A stretch of 64,000 bases of DNA from Bradyrhizobium jicamae (GCF_018130215.1 NZ_JAFCKQ010000014.1:1-64000); one strand, 5' to 3'; counted from the stretch's first letter, positions 1-8,932 are shown. Numbers and translations are program-made. Notes: a model not told the origin generated them from the letters alone.

Positions 1-330
1 CTCCGTTCAAGTGATGATCAACGACACCACTTTGGCACAGCGATGCCGTCAGGGGGCGTCCACCCCATCAATCTCGGTAGCCACAAGTCGGCGGCCCTGC
101 GCAGCTTGATCAGAGCGGCCGGCGCCAGGCTCCGGTACCTGCCGCCATACTCCCCAGACCTCAATCCGATCGAACAGACCTTCGCCAAGATCAAGCACTG
201 GATGCGTTCCGCCCAGAAGCGCACCATCGACGACATTTGCCACCATGTCGGCGGCCTCATCACAACCATCCAGCCTAACGAATGCAGCAACTACTTCGAA
301 AACGCCGGATACGCTTCTATCAAAACGTGA
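1..330 (+). pseudogene. IS630-family transposase, C-terminal remnant
   Basis: The frame is open from the window edge, but only the part from about base 73 resembles a transposase. It begins NLGSHKSAALR and continues through YLPPYSPDLNPIEQTFAKIK to the family-typical ending ENAGYASIKT. YSPDLNPIE carries the third acidic residue of the DDE catalytic set. The second catalytic Asp normally sits directly before NLGSHK (DNLGSHK); here that codon is ATC (Ile). The upstream residues do not resemble the family, so a deletion or recombination junction lies at about base 70. The protein cannot be active. A possible inverted-repeat end is the GAAACGCTCTA just after the stop. Confidence 0.8.
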
Positions 331-751
331 AACGCTCTAGCTGGCAATATGGTCCTACTCCGGGCAGAGACGAATTGACGCAGCAAGCCCTCATTGCAGG
401 GGTCCCAAGCTTCAAGGAGTTCCATCTCTGTACTGGAATTGGAAGCTCGGCTGCGCAGGCCCAGCCACCGCAGTCGGTTCGACGATTTTTCGGTTGGGAT
501 GATATGGCCCAGGGTGATTGTACGCTGGAGAACATTTTTGCAGGGGCGAGCGAGGAGCCGTCCCGACTTCCGGCATTTGGCCCAACCCGCATAAGATAGA
601 GGGATCCATGGGCAATTCGATTGACGGGGGCGGGGCGCCGCTCCACGACGTTTCTTCATCTGCGAGCAGTTCGACTATGCGCAGCTGAAGAGCGCGCTTG
701 CCGCCCAGGCCGGCTACAGCGTCTACGCCCAGGATGCCTACGCCACATTGC
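331..751. other. Intergenic scar, no recognisable gene
   Basis: About 420 bases lie between the transposase remnant and the ABC-transporter remnant. Open frames exist on both strands but none has family-like composition or a convincing ribosome binding site. Bases 656-748 encode an in-frame stretch with ordinary protein composition (EQFDYAQLKSALAAQAGYS) that I cannot assign. It may be another fragment of a deleted gene. Confidence 0.4.
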
Positions 752-949
752 CCGCCAAAGCAGATTGCCAAGGGACGAACCGTCTTCATCGTCGCGCACC
801 GGCTGTCGGCTGTCCGCAGCGCGGATCGGATCATTACCATCGAGCGGGGCCGAATTACGGAGGATGGAGCTCACGACGACCTGATCAGGAAGGACGGGCG
901 TTACGCCAATCTCTACCGGATACAGAGTGGGATCCATGAAGTCCGCTAA
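752..949 (+). pseudogene. Type I secretion ABC transporter ATPase, 3' remnant
   Basis: About 65 C-terminal residues of an HlyB/RtxB-type ATPase remain. The H-loop segment GRTVFIVAHRLSAVRSADRI is intact, followed by GRITEDGAHDDLIRKDGRYANLYRIQ, the standard tail of type I secretion exporters. Walker A, the signature motif, Walker B and the membrane domain are missing, so this is a 5'-deleted gene. Its stop codon overlaps the start of the downstream HlyD-type adaptor gene by 14 bases, the normal operon arrangement for these two proteins. Confidence 0.8.
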
Positions 950-2369
950 CAAGATCATCCCGCTTCCGAGCAGGCCCGTCCCGCGCGACAAGGAGGAACT
1001 CGAGTTTCTGCCGGCTGCGCTGGAAATCGTCGAGACGCCGCCGTCGCCGATCGGCCGCGCCATCGCCGCGACGGTCATCGCGGTGTTCTGCGTGGCTCTG
1101 TCGTGGGCCTGCTGGGGCAAGATCGATATCGTTGCCTCGGCGCCGGGCAAGATCGTTCCGAGCGGCCGCAGCAAGGTCGTCCAGCCTTTCGAGACCGGGG
1201 TCGTGCACGCTATCCACGTTCACGACGGTTCGAACGTCAAGGCCGGCGACGTTCTCATCGAGCTCGATCCGACGATGAATGGCGCGGAGCGCGAACACGT
1301 TCAAAGCGACCTCACCGCCACCCGTCTCGACATTGCCCGGCTGCGCGCGCTGACGTCGGATGGCGATCCCATCGCGGCATTCAGCCCACCGCAGGATGCG
1401 GCTCCGGATCTGACTGCCGTGCAGCGCAAATTCCTGCAGAACCAGATCGCCGAGCACAAGGCCAAGCTCGCCTCGCTCGACGCACAGCAGGCGCAAAAGG
1501 AAGCCGAGCGCGCTACCATCATCGCAACCATCAACAAGATCGGAGCGATGATCCCGGTGATCCAGGAGCGGGTCGACATCCGCAAGGCCCTGCTCAAGAG
1601 CGAGTACGGTTCCAAGCTGCAATATTTTCAGGAGCTGCAGAGCCTGGTCGAGCAACAACAGGAGCTGGAGATCCAGAAGAGCCACGATCATGAAGCCGAG
1701 GCCGCGATCGCCTCGATCGCGGCGTCACGCGCGCAGGCGGTCTCCGAATATCGCCATACTCTTTACGATGAACTGGCGAAGGCCGAACAAAAGGCCGCCG
1801 GTCTTGCGCAGGACCTTGTCAAGGCCGAGCAGAAAACCAGGCTGCAATCTCTGACCGCGCCGATCGACGGTGTCGTTCAGCAGCTTGCGGTCCATACCGT
1901 GGGAGGCGTGGTGACGCCGGGCCAATCGCTGCTGGTGGTGGTGCCGACGGACAGTCCCCTCGAGATCGAGGCGATGGTGTCCAATCGCGACATTGGCTTC
2001 GTCTATGTGGGCCAGCCAACCGAGATCAAGGTCGACACCTTCAACTTCACGCGATATGGCCTGCTGCACGGGACCGTCCTGAGCCTGTCGAAGGATGCGA
2101 TCAGCCGCGACCTTCAGCAGGACAAGGATACGGAGAGCAAGCCGCCGACCAGCACGGACAGCAGCAGCAGCGAACCCAGGGGACGAGAACTGGTCTATTC
2201 CGCGCGTGTGTCGCTTGATCGGACGCAGATGCAGGTGGAAGACAAGATGGTCGATCTCTCGCCCGGCATGGCGGTCACTGTCGAGATCGAGACGGGGTCG
2301 CGACGGGTCATCAGCTACCTGCTTTCGCCGCTGCTCAAATACAAGCAGGAGAGCCTCCGCGAGAGATAG
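936..2369 (+). CDS. HlyD-family type I secretion periplasmic adaptor
   Basis: Membrane fusion protein of 477 residues that would connect an inner-membrane ABC exporter to a TolC-like outer-membrane channel. A cytoplasmic N-terminus is followed by one membrane segment (about residues 40-62). Next come a lipoyl/barrel-sandwich half (GKIVPSGRSKVVQPFETGVV), long Gln/Glu-rich coiled-coil helices (about residues 160-300) and the returning lipoyl half (TAPIDGVVQQLAV). ATG 936 is preferred; a GTG lies three codons earlier. The length is normal for the family. The partner ATPase upstream is reduced to a fragment and no TolC or RTX substrate is nearby, so the adaptor is probably orphaned unless it works with components encoded elsewhere. 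Confidence 0.88.
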   Translation: MKSANKIIPLPSRPVPRDKEELEFLPAALEIVETPPSPIGRAIAATVIAVFCVALSWACWGKIDIVASAPGKIVPSGRSKVVQPFETGVVHAIHVHDGSNVKAGDVLIELDPTMNGAEREHVQSDLTATRLDIARLRALTSDGDPIAAFSPPQDAAPDLTAVQRKFLQNQIAEHKAKLASLDAQQAQKEAERATIIATINKIGAMIPVIQERVDIRKALLKSEYGSKLQYFQELQSLVEQQQELEIQKSHDHEAEAAIASIAASRAQAVSEYRHTLYDELAKAEQKAAGLAQDLVKAEQKTRLQSLTAPIDGVVQQLAVHTVGGVVTPGQSLLVVVPTDSPLEIEAMVSNRDIGFVYVGQPTEIKVDTFNFTRYGLLHGTVLSLSKDAISRDLQQDKDTESKPPTSTDSSSSEPRGRELVYSARVSLDRTQMQVEDKMVDLSPGMAVTVEIETGSRRVISYLLSPLLKYKQESLRER

Positions 2370-2516
2370 GGCGTCTCCGTTCTCGGCAGAATTGAGCTGG
2401 CCGCGCATGGTGACGCGGCCAGCTCGGCATCGCCGGAAGCCCAGACTGCATTCGCCGGGGCAATGGAAGCGACGAATACAGCCTTCCGGCGATCTCACCG
2501 GCATTCGTGATGCCAC

Positions 2517-2981
2517 TCACCAGCTTGCTGACGGCCAGCCCTGCCACTCCGGTTCGGGGTAGCTCGCATAACGCTGACCGTGCATCGCAAAGCGCCGGCC
2601 TCTCTCTCGTTGCGCTCGACGTGCTGACGCCGGAGGCCGCCGGGCATGTCGAGATGTCTCGGGCGGAGACAGCCGAGTCGTCTCGGACTGCACGACTGAG
2701 GCGTGCGGCGAAGCCTCGGTAGCCAATGGAGCCGGCGGAGGCTCGGCCGCCGATGGCGCTGCGACGACGGGATTTGAGATGGCGGGAGCGACCGCGACTT
2801 GAGCGCTGGTGGTCATCCGTATCGCCTCTGGCCACTTGTGGCGCGAGTGGATGCGGATGACTGTTCGATCGATGTCGTCCCGGGCCTCGCTGATTGGTGA
2901 ATCCGGAAAGAGCCAGCTGGTTAGGAACAGCAAACCGAGCAGCATTCCGCTCGTGAATACCAGGTATCGAAGAAGGGGCAT
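2517..2981 (-). CDS. Hypothetical membrane-anchored protein, Bradyrhizobium type
   Basis: Predicted protein of 154 residues. An N-terminal hydrophobic segment (LLRYLVFTSGMLLGLLFLTSWLF) is followed by a conserved-looking patch (DRTVIRIHSRHKWPEAIRM), a Pro/Ala-rich linker and a very basic C-terminal half. I recognise the N-terminal anchor plus VIRIHS-KWPE arrangement as a small unknown family common in Bradyrhizobium; this is from memory, not a search. It is probably anchored in the inner membrane with the rest in the periplasm. Function unknown. It points back toward the HlyD gene and is not in an operon with it. Confidence 0.6.
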   Translation of the reverse strand: MPLLRYLVFTSGMLLGLLFLTSWLFPDSPISEARDDIDRTVIRIHSRHKWPEAIRMTTSAQVAVAPAISNPVVAAPSAAEPPPAPLATEASPHASVVQSETTRLSPPETSRHARRPPASARRAQRERGRRFAMHGQRYASYPEPEWQGWPSASW

Positions 2982-3150
2982 CGACCTTCACCGCCACAAT
3001 CAGCCGCATATCGGAATTGGCGTCGAACAACGGGACCCGATGACGATCGTTCCTAACTAGTCCCCATCAAGAACCTTTCATCTCCAAAGCGATGGTGCAG
3101 GAACTTTGACCTCATGCCGAGATTGTCACGCTGCTACGATGGAGAAGACG

Positions 3151-3372
3151 ATGGCAACGCTTTTGGTCATGGATCACGCCGGTGACACGCGCCATTCCTT
3201 TGATGCGGGAGACAACGAGCAGCTGGCCTGGGCAGAAGCGCGCTTTCAACAGTTGATATCGGACGGCTACACTGCGGCGACCCGAACAGGACCGGGGGCA
3301 GTGGCACTGGTCCGCGCGCTGGATCCCGCTGCCGAGGAGACGCTGTTCTACCCAAGGCTGGTCGGCGGCTGA
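3151..3372 (+). CDS. Small hypothetical protein
   Basis: Predicted soluble protein of 73 residues (MATLLVMDHAGDTRHSFDAG...). ATG 3151 is chosen because GGAG lies six bases upstream; an ATG 12 bases earlier and one at 3106 lack this. The sequence is acidic, mixed alpha/beta in character, and has no signal peptide. The product starts with a short hydrophobic strand and contains a helix (EQLAWAEARFQQLI), which suggests a small folded domain. It is followed after 4 bases by the next gene, so the two are probably co-transcribed. Function unknown. Confidence 0.55.
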   Translation: MATLLVMDHAGDTRHSFDAGDNEQLAWAEARFQQLISDGYTAATRTGPGAVALVRALDPAAEETLFYPRLVGG

Positions 3373-3376
3373 CGGC

Positions 3377-3823
3377 ATGATGGGCCGTCTGCGATATTCG
3401 CGTATGCCGGCGGCGGTCCGACGTGCGGTCAGATCGTTGTGGACGACGCTGATCGCGATACGGGAGCGCTGGCGGCACTATGAAAAGATCGAGGCACGCG
3501 GGATTGCGCTGATGCTTGCATGGCTGTCGCCAGCGCAACGCTTGCAGTTCGAGAGATACAAACGGTTCGATGTCATCGGCTCGGAGTCCGGCAAGCGCTA
3601 TCGCATTTGCTACGGCACGTCGACGAACGTCTACGAAATGGACGACCAGGACCGCATTGTGCTGGGATGGTGTTTCCGGCCTGTCGGCTCACTGGTGGCA
3701 GGCGACGTGATGCTTGCTCAAAAGATCGCGCTGGAAAACGATGAGCGGGCAACCCTGATGGTAGCTCACCCGTTTCCGGGTTCCATACCACCCCGTTCCG
3801 ATCTGCTGGCCCGCATCCAGTGA
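3377..3823 (+). CDS. Hypothetical protein, 148 aa
   Basis: Soluble protein with a basic N-terminal helix (residues 1-35) followed by an alpha/beta region containing RYRICYGTSTNVYEMDDQDRIVLGWCFRPVG, which looks like paired beta strands. The C-terminus includes a helix (GDVMLAQKIALEND). No catalytic motif is evident. It lies 4 bases after the 73-residue gene on the same strand, so a two-gene unit is likely. I cannot name the family or a function. Confidence 0.55.
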   Translation: MMGRLRYSRMPAAVRRAVRSLWTTLIAIRERWRHYEKIEARGIALMLAWLSPAQRLQFERYKRFDVIGSESGKRYRICYGTSTNVYEMDDQDRIVLGWCFRPVGSLVAGDVMLAQKIALENDERATLMVAHPFPGSIPPRSDLLARIQ

Positions 3824-3843
3824 CGAGCATCGTTCAAGGCTCG

Positions 3844-4089
3844 TCAAAGAAAATCCCGGAGCCTCGCGAGTTCGACAATGTGCTCCGGCGACAAGATCGA
3901 CGTCTCGACTGATCCTCGAGGGGGCGTGCGGATTTCATAGAGGTGCCGGGTCTTCTCCGGCTTGGCCATGAACGCCCGGATGCATTCATCAAGCGTGCCT
4001 TCCACTAGCAAATAGGGGCCCCGGTCTTCTCGGCGTTCATTTGCGAAAGATGGCCATTTGAAAAGGCCGGCGGAAGCGCTGAAGTCCAC
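3844..4089 (-). CDS. Small hypothetical protein, 81 aa
   Basis: Acidic-to-neutral soluble protein with the pattern GPYLLVEGTLDECIRAFMAKPEKTRHLYEIRT, which reads as strand-helix-strand, then a C-terminal helix SPEHIVELARLRDFL. The composition and codon bias look like real coding sequence. It is convergent with the preceding two-gene unit, with stops 21 bases apart. No function can be assigned. Confidence 0.5.
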   Translation of the reverse strand: MDFSASAGLFKWPSFANERREDRGPYLLVEGTLDECIRAFMAKPEKTRHLYEIRTPPRGSVETSILSPEHIVELARLRDFL

Positions 4090-4275
4090 TCAAACATCCT
4101 CAGGATTAACCCGGACCACGGCGCCGAAGCGATCCTTGGCGGAGTAGGCGGCGCTCGCCAAGGATCGCCAACCCGAGGGGGTTTTCCTCCGGTCGACTAA
4201 GGGGGGCACAAAAAAACCGGAAGCGTGCAAATCTATCCTCCGGGATCCAGGAGGTTAACGGATACGGCGCGGTAC

Positions 4276-4442
4276 TCAATTCGAGACATGTCTTTTGGCG
4301 CGGTATTCGTCGGCCAGGATTTTTAGGCAAATCGACATCCGCCCGGCATCGCTCCAGGGTTGTGACTGTGTATAGCCGAAGGCCTTGAGGCAGTCCGGGC
4401 CGACCTGCCGCTCCTCGCCGATGACGTGTGCTCGGTAAAATT
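4276..4442 (-). pseudogene. Possible remnant of a small hypothetical gene
   Basis: In one minus-strand frame a protein-like stretch reads VIGEERQVGPDCLKAFGY, continues through SICLKILADEYRAK and ends at a stop. A stop codon lies directly upstream of this stretch, and no ATG/GTG/TTG start with a ribosome binding site is visible. It therefore looks like the 3' end of a decayed gene rather than an intact one. This is an impression from residue composition only. Confidence 0.3.
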
Positions 4443-4580
4443 ACCACTCGGCCACAGCGGGTTACTGGTAAATCATTGAATCTCAACGGTGTCTTGAAGA
4501 TGCCGCATTCCGGCAACATTGTGATATGATTGCATCAGTTCGCTCACCCAGTGGACTAGCCCCCTAGCTCCATCGCCGGA
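4443..4580. other. Region upstream of ntrY
   Basis: No gene is recognisable here. The bases directly before ntrY would have to hold its promoter or ribosome binding site (AGCTCCATCGCCGGA just before the ATG); I see no clear -35/-10 or -24/-12 pair. In related genomes ntrC usually ends close to this point, but no ntrC sequence is present. Confidence 0.4.
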
Positions 4581-6962
4581 ATGACCAGCGCAGAGACCAC
4601 GGTTTCAACGTTAGACACGTCGCCAACCGATCCGCAGGGATTCCGCCTGCGGAAGTGGCTGGCGCCGTTTGCTGCGGTCATGGCGCTGCTGTCGGCGTTC
4701 CTGACCTTTGTCGTGCTGAGCGGCCTGACGCCGATCGAGCCGTCCAAGCGCGTCGTTTACTCCTTCCTCCTGATCAACGCGGCGACCATCCTGCTGCTGA
4801 TCGGAATTATCGTCCGGGAGGTCTGGAAGGTGATCCAGGCCCGCCGCCGGGGCCGGGCGGCCGCAAGACTGCACGTCCAGATCGTGGGCCTGTTCTCCAT
4901 CATCGCCGTGCTGCCGGCCGTGCTGGTCGCGGTCGTCGCCAATGTGACCATCGATCGTGGCCTCGACCGGCTGTTCTCCGGGCCGACCCGCGAAGTGATC
5001 ATGAATTCGTTGATCATCGCGCGCGCCTACACATATGAGCACGCGCAGCTGATCAACGGCGATATCCTCGCCATGGCCAACGACCTCGCCAATGCGCGGC
5101 CGCTCTACGATCAGGACCGGCGCTCGTTTCTGGAACTGCTGACGGCGAACGCGGCCTCGCGCGATCTTCCCGGTGCGATGCTGCTGGACAGCGACGGCAA
5201 TGTGCTGGCGACTGCGCAGACCGGCATCAGGCAGAACTTCCTGCCGCCGCCGAAGGATTTTCTCGCCAATGTCGGCGAAACCAAGCCGGAGATATCGGTC
5301 TTCCCGGAAGAGAACTATGTCGCGGCGGTGGTTCGCCTGCGCGCCTTCAACGACACCTTCCTGTTCGTCGCCCGCCTGCTTGATCCGCGCGTGATCAGCC
5401 AATTGAAGCAGACCCAGGCCAGCGTCGCCGAATATGCCCAGATCGAATCGCGCCGGCTCGGCATCCAGGTCACCTTCGCGCTGATGTTCGCGGTGATCGC
5501 GCTGACCATCCTGATGGCCTCGGTCCTGATAGGGCTCAACTTCGCCAACTGGCTGGTGGAACCGATCCGCAACATCATGAGCGCGGCCAACCAGGTCTCG
5601 ACCGGCGACCTGCATGTGCAGGTGCCCGTGGTCAAGTCCGAGGGTGACCTCGCCCAGTTGGGGCAGACCTTCAACAAGATGACGCAGGAGCTGCGAACCC
5701 AGCGCGACGAACTGGTCAGCGCCAGCGACCTGATCGACAGCCGCCGCCGCTTCATCGAGGCGGTGTTGTCCTCGGCGAGCGCCGGCATCATCGGTGTCGA
5801 CGCCTCCGGCAGCGTCGGCATCCTCAACCGCTCTGCCGAGAAGCTGATCGGGCATGCCGAATCCGAGACGCTGGACCATCCGCTGTCGGACGTGCTGCCC
5901 GAGCTCGACGAGATGATGAAGACCGCGCGGGAAGGGACCCAGCGGCTGGTGCAGGGCCAGGTCACGATCAATCGCGACGGCCATGAGCGAAACCTCTCGG
6001 TGCGGATCTCGGCCGAGCAGACCAGCCACGCCCGCGACAGCTACATCATCACGCTTGATGACATCACCGAGCTGGTGTCGGCGCAGCGCACCTCGGCCTG
6101 GGGCGACGTCGCACGCCGCATCGCCCATGAGATCAAGAACCCGCTGACCCCGATCCAGCTCTCCGCCGAGCGCATCCGCCGCAAGTTCGGCAAGAGCATC
6201 ACCGAGGAGAAGGACAAGTCGATCTTCGACCAGTGCACCGATACCATCGTGCGCCAGGTCGACGACATCAGGCGGATGGTCGACGAGTTCTCGCGCTTTG
6301 CGCGGATGCCGAAGCCCGTGATGGAGGGCGAGGACGTCGCCGACGTGGTGAAGCAGGCGGTGTTCCTGATGAAGGTCGCCCATCCCGACCTCGACATCGT
6401 GGTCGACATCAGGCAGGACCCGCTGCCCGCGCAGTTCGACCGCCGGCTGATCTCGCAGGCCCTCACCAACATCATCAAGAACGCCACGGAAGCGATCGAG
6501 CAGGTTCCGCCGGAGGAACTCGGCAAGGGCCGGATCGACGTCGTCGCCCAGCGCGAGCACGACGACATCATCCTTGACGTCGTCGACAACGGGATCGGAC
6601 TCCCCAAGGTCGCGCGCTCGCGCCTGCTGGAACCCTATGTCACGACGCGGGCCAAGGGCACCGGCCTCGGACTTGCGATCGTCGGCCGCGTGCTGGAAGA
6701 CCATGGCGGCCGCATCGAGCTCAAGGATGCATCCGATTTCCGGGAAGGCCAGCGCGGCGCCTGGATGCGGCTGCGTTTTGCTGTCTCGGGGCAGGCGGCC
6801 AAGGCCGAAAACAGGAAGCAAGGCGCGGACGCGAAACCGGAATTGACCGGGCAAGACGCCGAAAAAAATCCCGCGCCGGAGCCGACCGGTGCGCCGGAAG
6901 AAACGACCAACAATGACACAAAAATCCAAGAACCAAGACGCAAAGCCGCGACGGGCGAGTGA
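4581..6962 (+). CDS. ntrY: Nitrogen regulation sensor histidine kinase NtrY
   Basis: Inner-membrane sensor kinase of 793 residues, partner of NtrX in nitrogen and redox control. Three hydrophobic segments lie in the first 120 residues, followed by a periplasmic/extracytoplasmic region and a fourth segment near residues 296-320. Then come a HAMP linker, a PAS domain (about 385-495) and the HisKA box with the phosphorylated His516 in RIAHEIKNPLTP. The ATPase domain has N-box NIIKNATEAIEQV, DNGIGLP and GTGLGLAIV. The C-terminal 60 residues are a Lys/Glu/Pro-rich tail. ntrX follows after 17 bases. ntrB and ntrC, usual upstream neighbours in this group, are absent from the window. Confidence 0.97.
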   Translation: MTSAETTVSTLDTSPTDPQGFRLRKWLAPFAAVMALLSAFLTFVVLSGLTPIEPSKRVVYSFLLINAATILLLIGIIVREVWKVIQARRRGRAAARLHVQIVGLFSIIAVLPAVLVAVVANVTIDRGLDRLFSGPTREVIMNSLIIARAYTYEHAQLINGDILAMANDLANARPLYDQDRRSFLELLTANAASRDLPGAMLLDSDGNVLATAQTGIRQNFLPPPKDFLANVGETKPEISVFPEENYVAAVVRLRAFNDTFLFVARLLDPRVISQLKQTQASVAEYAQIESRRLGIQVTFALMFAVIALTILMASVLIGLNFANWLVEPIRNIMSAANQVSTGDLHVQVPVVKSEGDLAQLGQTFNKMTQELRTQRDELVSASDLIDSRRRFIEAVLSSASAGIIGVDASGSVGILNRSAEKLIGHAESETLDHPLSDVLPELDEMMKTAREGTQRLVQGQVTINRDGHERNLSVRISAEQTSHARDSYIITLDDITELVSAQRTSAWGDVARRIAHEIKNPLTPIQLSAERIRRKFGKSITEEKDKSIFDQCTDTIVRQVDDIRRMVDEFSRFARMPKPVMEGEDVADVVKQAVFLMKVAHPDLDIVVDIRQDPLPAQFDRRLISQALTNIIKNATEAIEQVPPEELGKGRIDVVAQREHDDIILDVVDNGIGLPKVARSRLLEPYVTTRAKGTGLGLAIVGRVLEDHGGRIELKDASDFREGQRGAWMRLRFAVSGQAAKAENRKQGADAKPELTGQDAEKNPAPEPTGAPEETTNNDTKIQEPRRKAATGE

Positions 6963-6979
6963 CAAGGCAGGTGTAACCC

Positions 6980-8350
6980 ATGGCAAGTGACATTCTGATT
7001 GTCGACGACGAGGCCGATATTCGCGATCTCGTTGCGGGTATTCTGGACGATGAGGGCTTTTCCACGCGCACCGCGCGCGACAGCGATTCGGCGCTGGGCG
7101 AGATCGCCAACCGCCGGCCGCATCTGGTTTTCCTCGACATCTGGCTGCAGGGTTCCAAGCTCGACGGCCTGCAACTGCTCGAGCAGATCAAGAAGGACAA
7201 TGCCGATCTGCCCGTCGTGATGATCTCCGGTCACGGCAACATCGAAACCGCGGTCGCCGCGATCAAGCGCGGCGCTTACGACTTCATCGAAAAGCCCTTC
7301 AAGTCGGACCGCCTGATCCTGGTGGCAACCCGGGCGCTGGAGACCTCGCGGCTCAAGCGTGAGGTGAAGGAGCTCAAGCAACTGGCTCCGGCTGCAAGCG
7401 TTTTGACCGGCCGTTCGGCCTGCATGAACCAGCTCCGCCAGACCATCGACCGCGCCGCCAAGGCCAACAGCCGGATCCTGATCGTCGGCCCCTCCGGCGC
7501 GGGCAAGGAGCTGGCCGCGCGCACCCTGCACAATGCCTCTGGCCGGGCCGAAGGGCCGTTCGTGGTCATCAACGCGGCGGCCATCACGCCGGAGCGGATG
7601 GAGGTCGAGTTGTTCGGCATCGAGGGCTCGAACGGCGAGCAGCAACGCAAGCCCGGGGCGCTCGAGGAGGCCCATGGCGGTACGCTGTTCATCGACGAGA
7701 TCGCCGACATGCCGCGCGAGACCCAGAACAAGATCCTGCGCGTCCTGGTCGACCAGACCTTCCAGCGCCAGGGCGGCACCAGCAAGGTCCATGTCGATGT
7801 CCGCATCATCTCGTCGACCGCGCGCAATCTCGAGGAGGAGATCGCCGCCGGGCACTTCCGCGAGGACCTCTACCACCGGCTCTCGGTTGTACCGATCCGC
7901 GTGCCGCCGCTGTCGGAGCGGCGCGAGGATATTCCCGAACTGATCGACTACTTCATGGACCAGATCTCGGCCGCCACCGGCCTGCCGAAGCGGCAGATCG
8001 GACAGGACGCGATGGCGGTGCTGCAATCGCATGTCTGGCCGGGCAACGTTCGCCAGCTCCGCAACAATGTCGAGCGCGTGATGATTCTCGCCGGCGGCGG
8101 GCCGGAGGCGATCATCACCGCCGACATGCTGCCGCAGGACGTCGGGTCGATGGTGCCGGCGATGCCGACCTCCAACAATGGCGAGCACATCATGGGTCTG
8201 CCGCTGCGCGAGGCGCGCGAGGTGTTCGAGCGCGACTATCTGATCGCCCAGATCAGCCGCTTCTCGGGCAATATCTCGCGCACGGCGGAGTTCGTCGGCA
8301 TGGAGCGCTCGGCGCTGCATCGCAAGCTGAAGGCGCTGGGGGTCGGCTGA
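6980..8350 (+). CDS. ntrX: Nitrogen regulation response regulator NtrX
   Basis: Response regulator of 456 residues. The receiver domain has phospho-acceptor Asp53 (VFLDIWLQG), followed by an AAA+ domain (Walker A GPSGAGKE, Walker B GGTLFIDEIADM) and a Fis-type DNA-binding C-terminus (ISRTAEFVGMERSALHRKLK). Where sigma-54 activators have the GAFTGA loop, this protein has ELFGIEGSNGEQQRKPGALE, so that signature is missing. This suggests it does not open sigma-54 promoters and instead regulates by binding DNA. Co-transcribed with ntrY. Confidence 0.97.
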   Translation: MASDILIVDDEADIRDLVAGILDDEGFSTRTARDSDSALGEIANRRPHLVFLDIWLQGSKLDGLQLLEQIKKDNADLPVVMISGHGNIETAVAAIKRGAYDFIEKPFKSDRLILVATRALETSRLKREVKELKQLAPAASVLTGRSACMNQLRQTIDRAAKANSRILIVGPSGAGKELAARTLHNASGRAEGPFVVINAAAITPERMEVELFGIEGSNGEQQRKPGALEEAHGGTLFIDEIADMPRETQNKILRVLVDQTFQRQGGTSKVHVDVRIISSTARNLEEEIAAGHFREDLYHRLSVVPIRVPPLSERREDIPELIDYFMDQISAATGLPKRQIGQDAMAVLQSHVWPGNVRQLRNNVERVMILAGGGPEAIITADMLPQDVGSMVPAMPTSNNGEHIMGLPLREAREVFERDYLIAQISRFSGNISRTAEFVGMERSALHRKLKALGVG

Positions 8351-8672
8351 CCCCCAAAAGGCCGGCACGAGGGTGGGACCAGGGCGTCGAACGGCAGGTC
8401 GGCCATCAGCGCCGGCGCCGGCCGATGCCACGGCAACTTATCCACCATCCTGAGAATATTCGTCTCTTTCGCTGCACTTTCTTAGAATTGCCACCGTGTT
8501 CCTACGATCTGGCGCGTGAACCGGCTTGCCTAAAAAGCGCGCGTGTCCTCTAATCCTGCGGTCATGCCTGCCGGAGGGGGATCTCAGGACAGGCAGGCAC
8601 CCGGAGGAGGCTCCATAAGAGAGCAACAACCGGTTCAATAAAAAAGAAGCACAAGCCTGCGGGACAAAAACA
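8351..8672. other. ntrX-hfq intergenic region with hairpin
   Basis: About 320 bases without a gene. The main structure is an inverted repeat with perfect 8-base arms, TGCCTGCC at 8565-8572 and GGCAGGCA at 8592-8599, separated by a purine-rich loop containing GGAGGGGG. It lies about 75 bases before hfq and could be a 5'-UTR element or a weak terminator of the ntrYX transcript. The ribosome binding site of hfq is not obvious; GCGGGACAAAAACA precedes its ATG. Confidence 0.4.
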
Positions 8673-8921
8673 ATGGCGGCAGACCGCGCACAAAATCTAC
8701 AAGACACCTTCCTGAACCACGTTCGTAAAACCAAAACTCCGCTGACGATCTTTCTGGTGAATGGAGTGAAGCTGCAGGGGATTGTCACCTGGTTCGACAA
8801 CTTCTGCCTGCTGCTGCGGCGCGACGGGCATTCGCAGCTGGTCTACAAGCATGCGATCTCGACCATCATGCCGGGCGCTCCGATCCAGTTGTTTGAAGGC
8901 GGCGAGGATGCTCCGGCTTGA
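8673..8921 (+). CDS. hfq: RNA chaperone Hfq
   Basis: Sm-like protein of 82 residues that forms hexamers and helps small RNAs pair with mRNAs. The Sm1 region (TPLTIFLVNGVKLQGIVTWFDNFCLLLRR) and Sm2 region (QLVYKHAISTIMP) match the family, and the N-terminus AADRAQNLQDTFLN is the standard alphaproteobacterial form. The length is typical of alphaproteobacterial Hfq. hflX begins 12 bases after the stop, the usual hfq-hflX pairing. Confidence 0.98.
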   Translation: MAADRAQNLQDTFLNHVRKTKTPLTIFLVNGVKLQGIVTWFDNFCLLLRRDGHSQLVYKHAISTIMPGAPIQLFEGGEDAPA

Positions 8922-8932
8922 GAGTGAACTGA

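Noticed and set aside
34..50. TGGCAC...TGCC resembling a sigma-54 -24/-12 promoter near the window start
   Set aside because: The GG to GC spacing is nine and not ten bases, and the site lies inside a transposase remnant with no gene to drive.
4611..6986. 791-codon open frame antisense to ntrY
   Set aside because: Shadow of a GC-rich gene: His/Asp/Arg-rich composition from third-position GC, while the sense frame has all kinase motifs.
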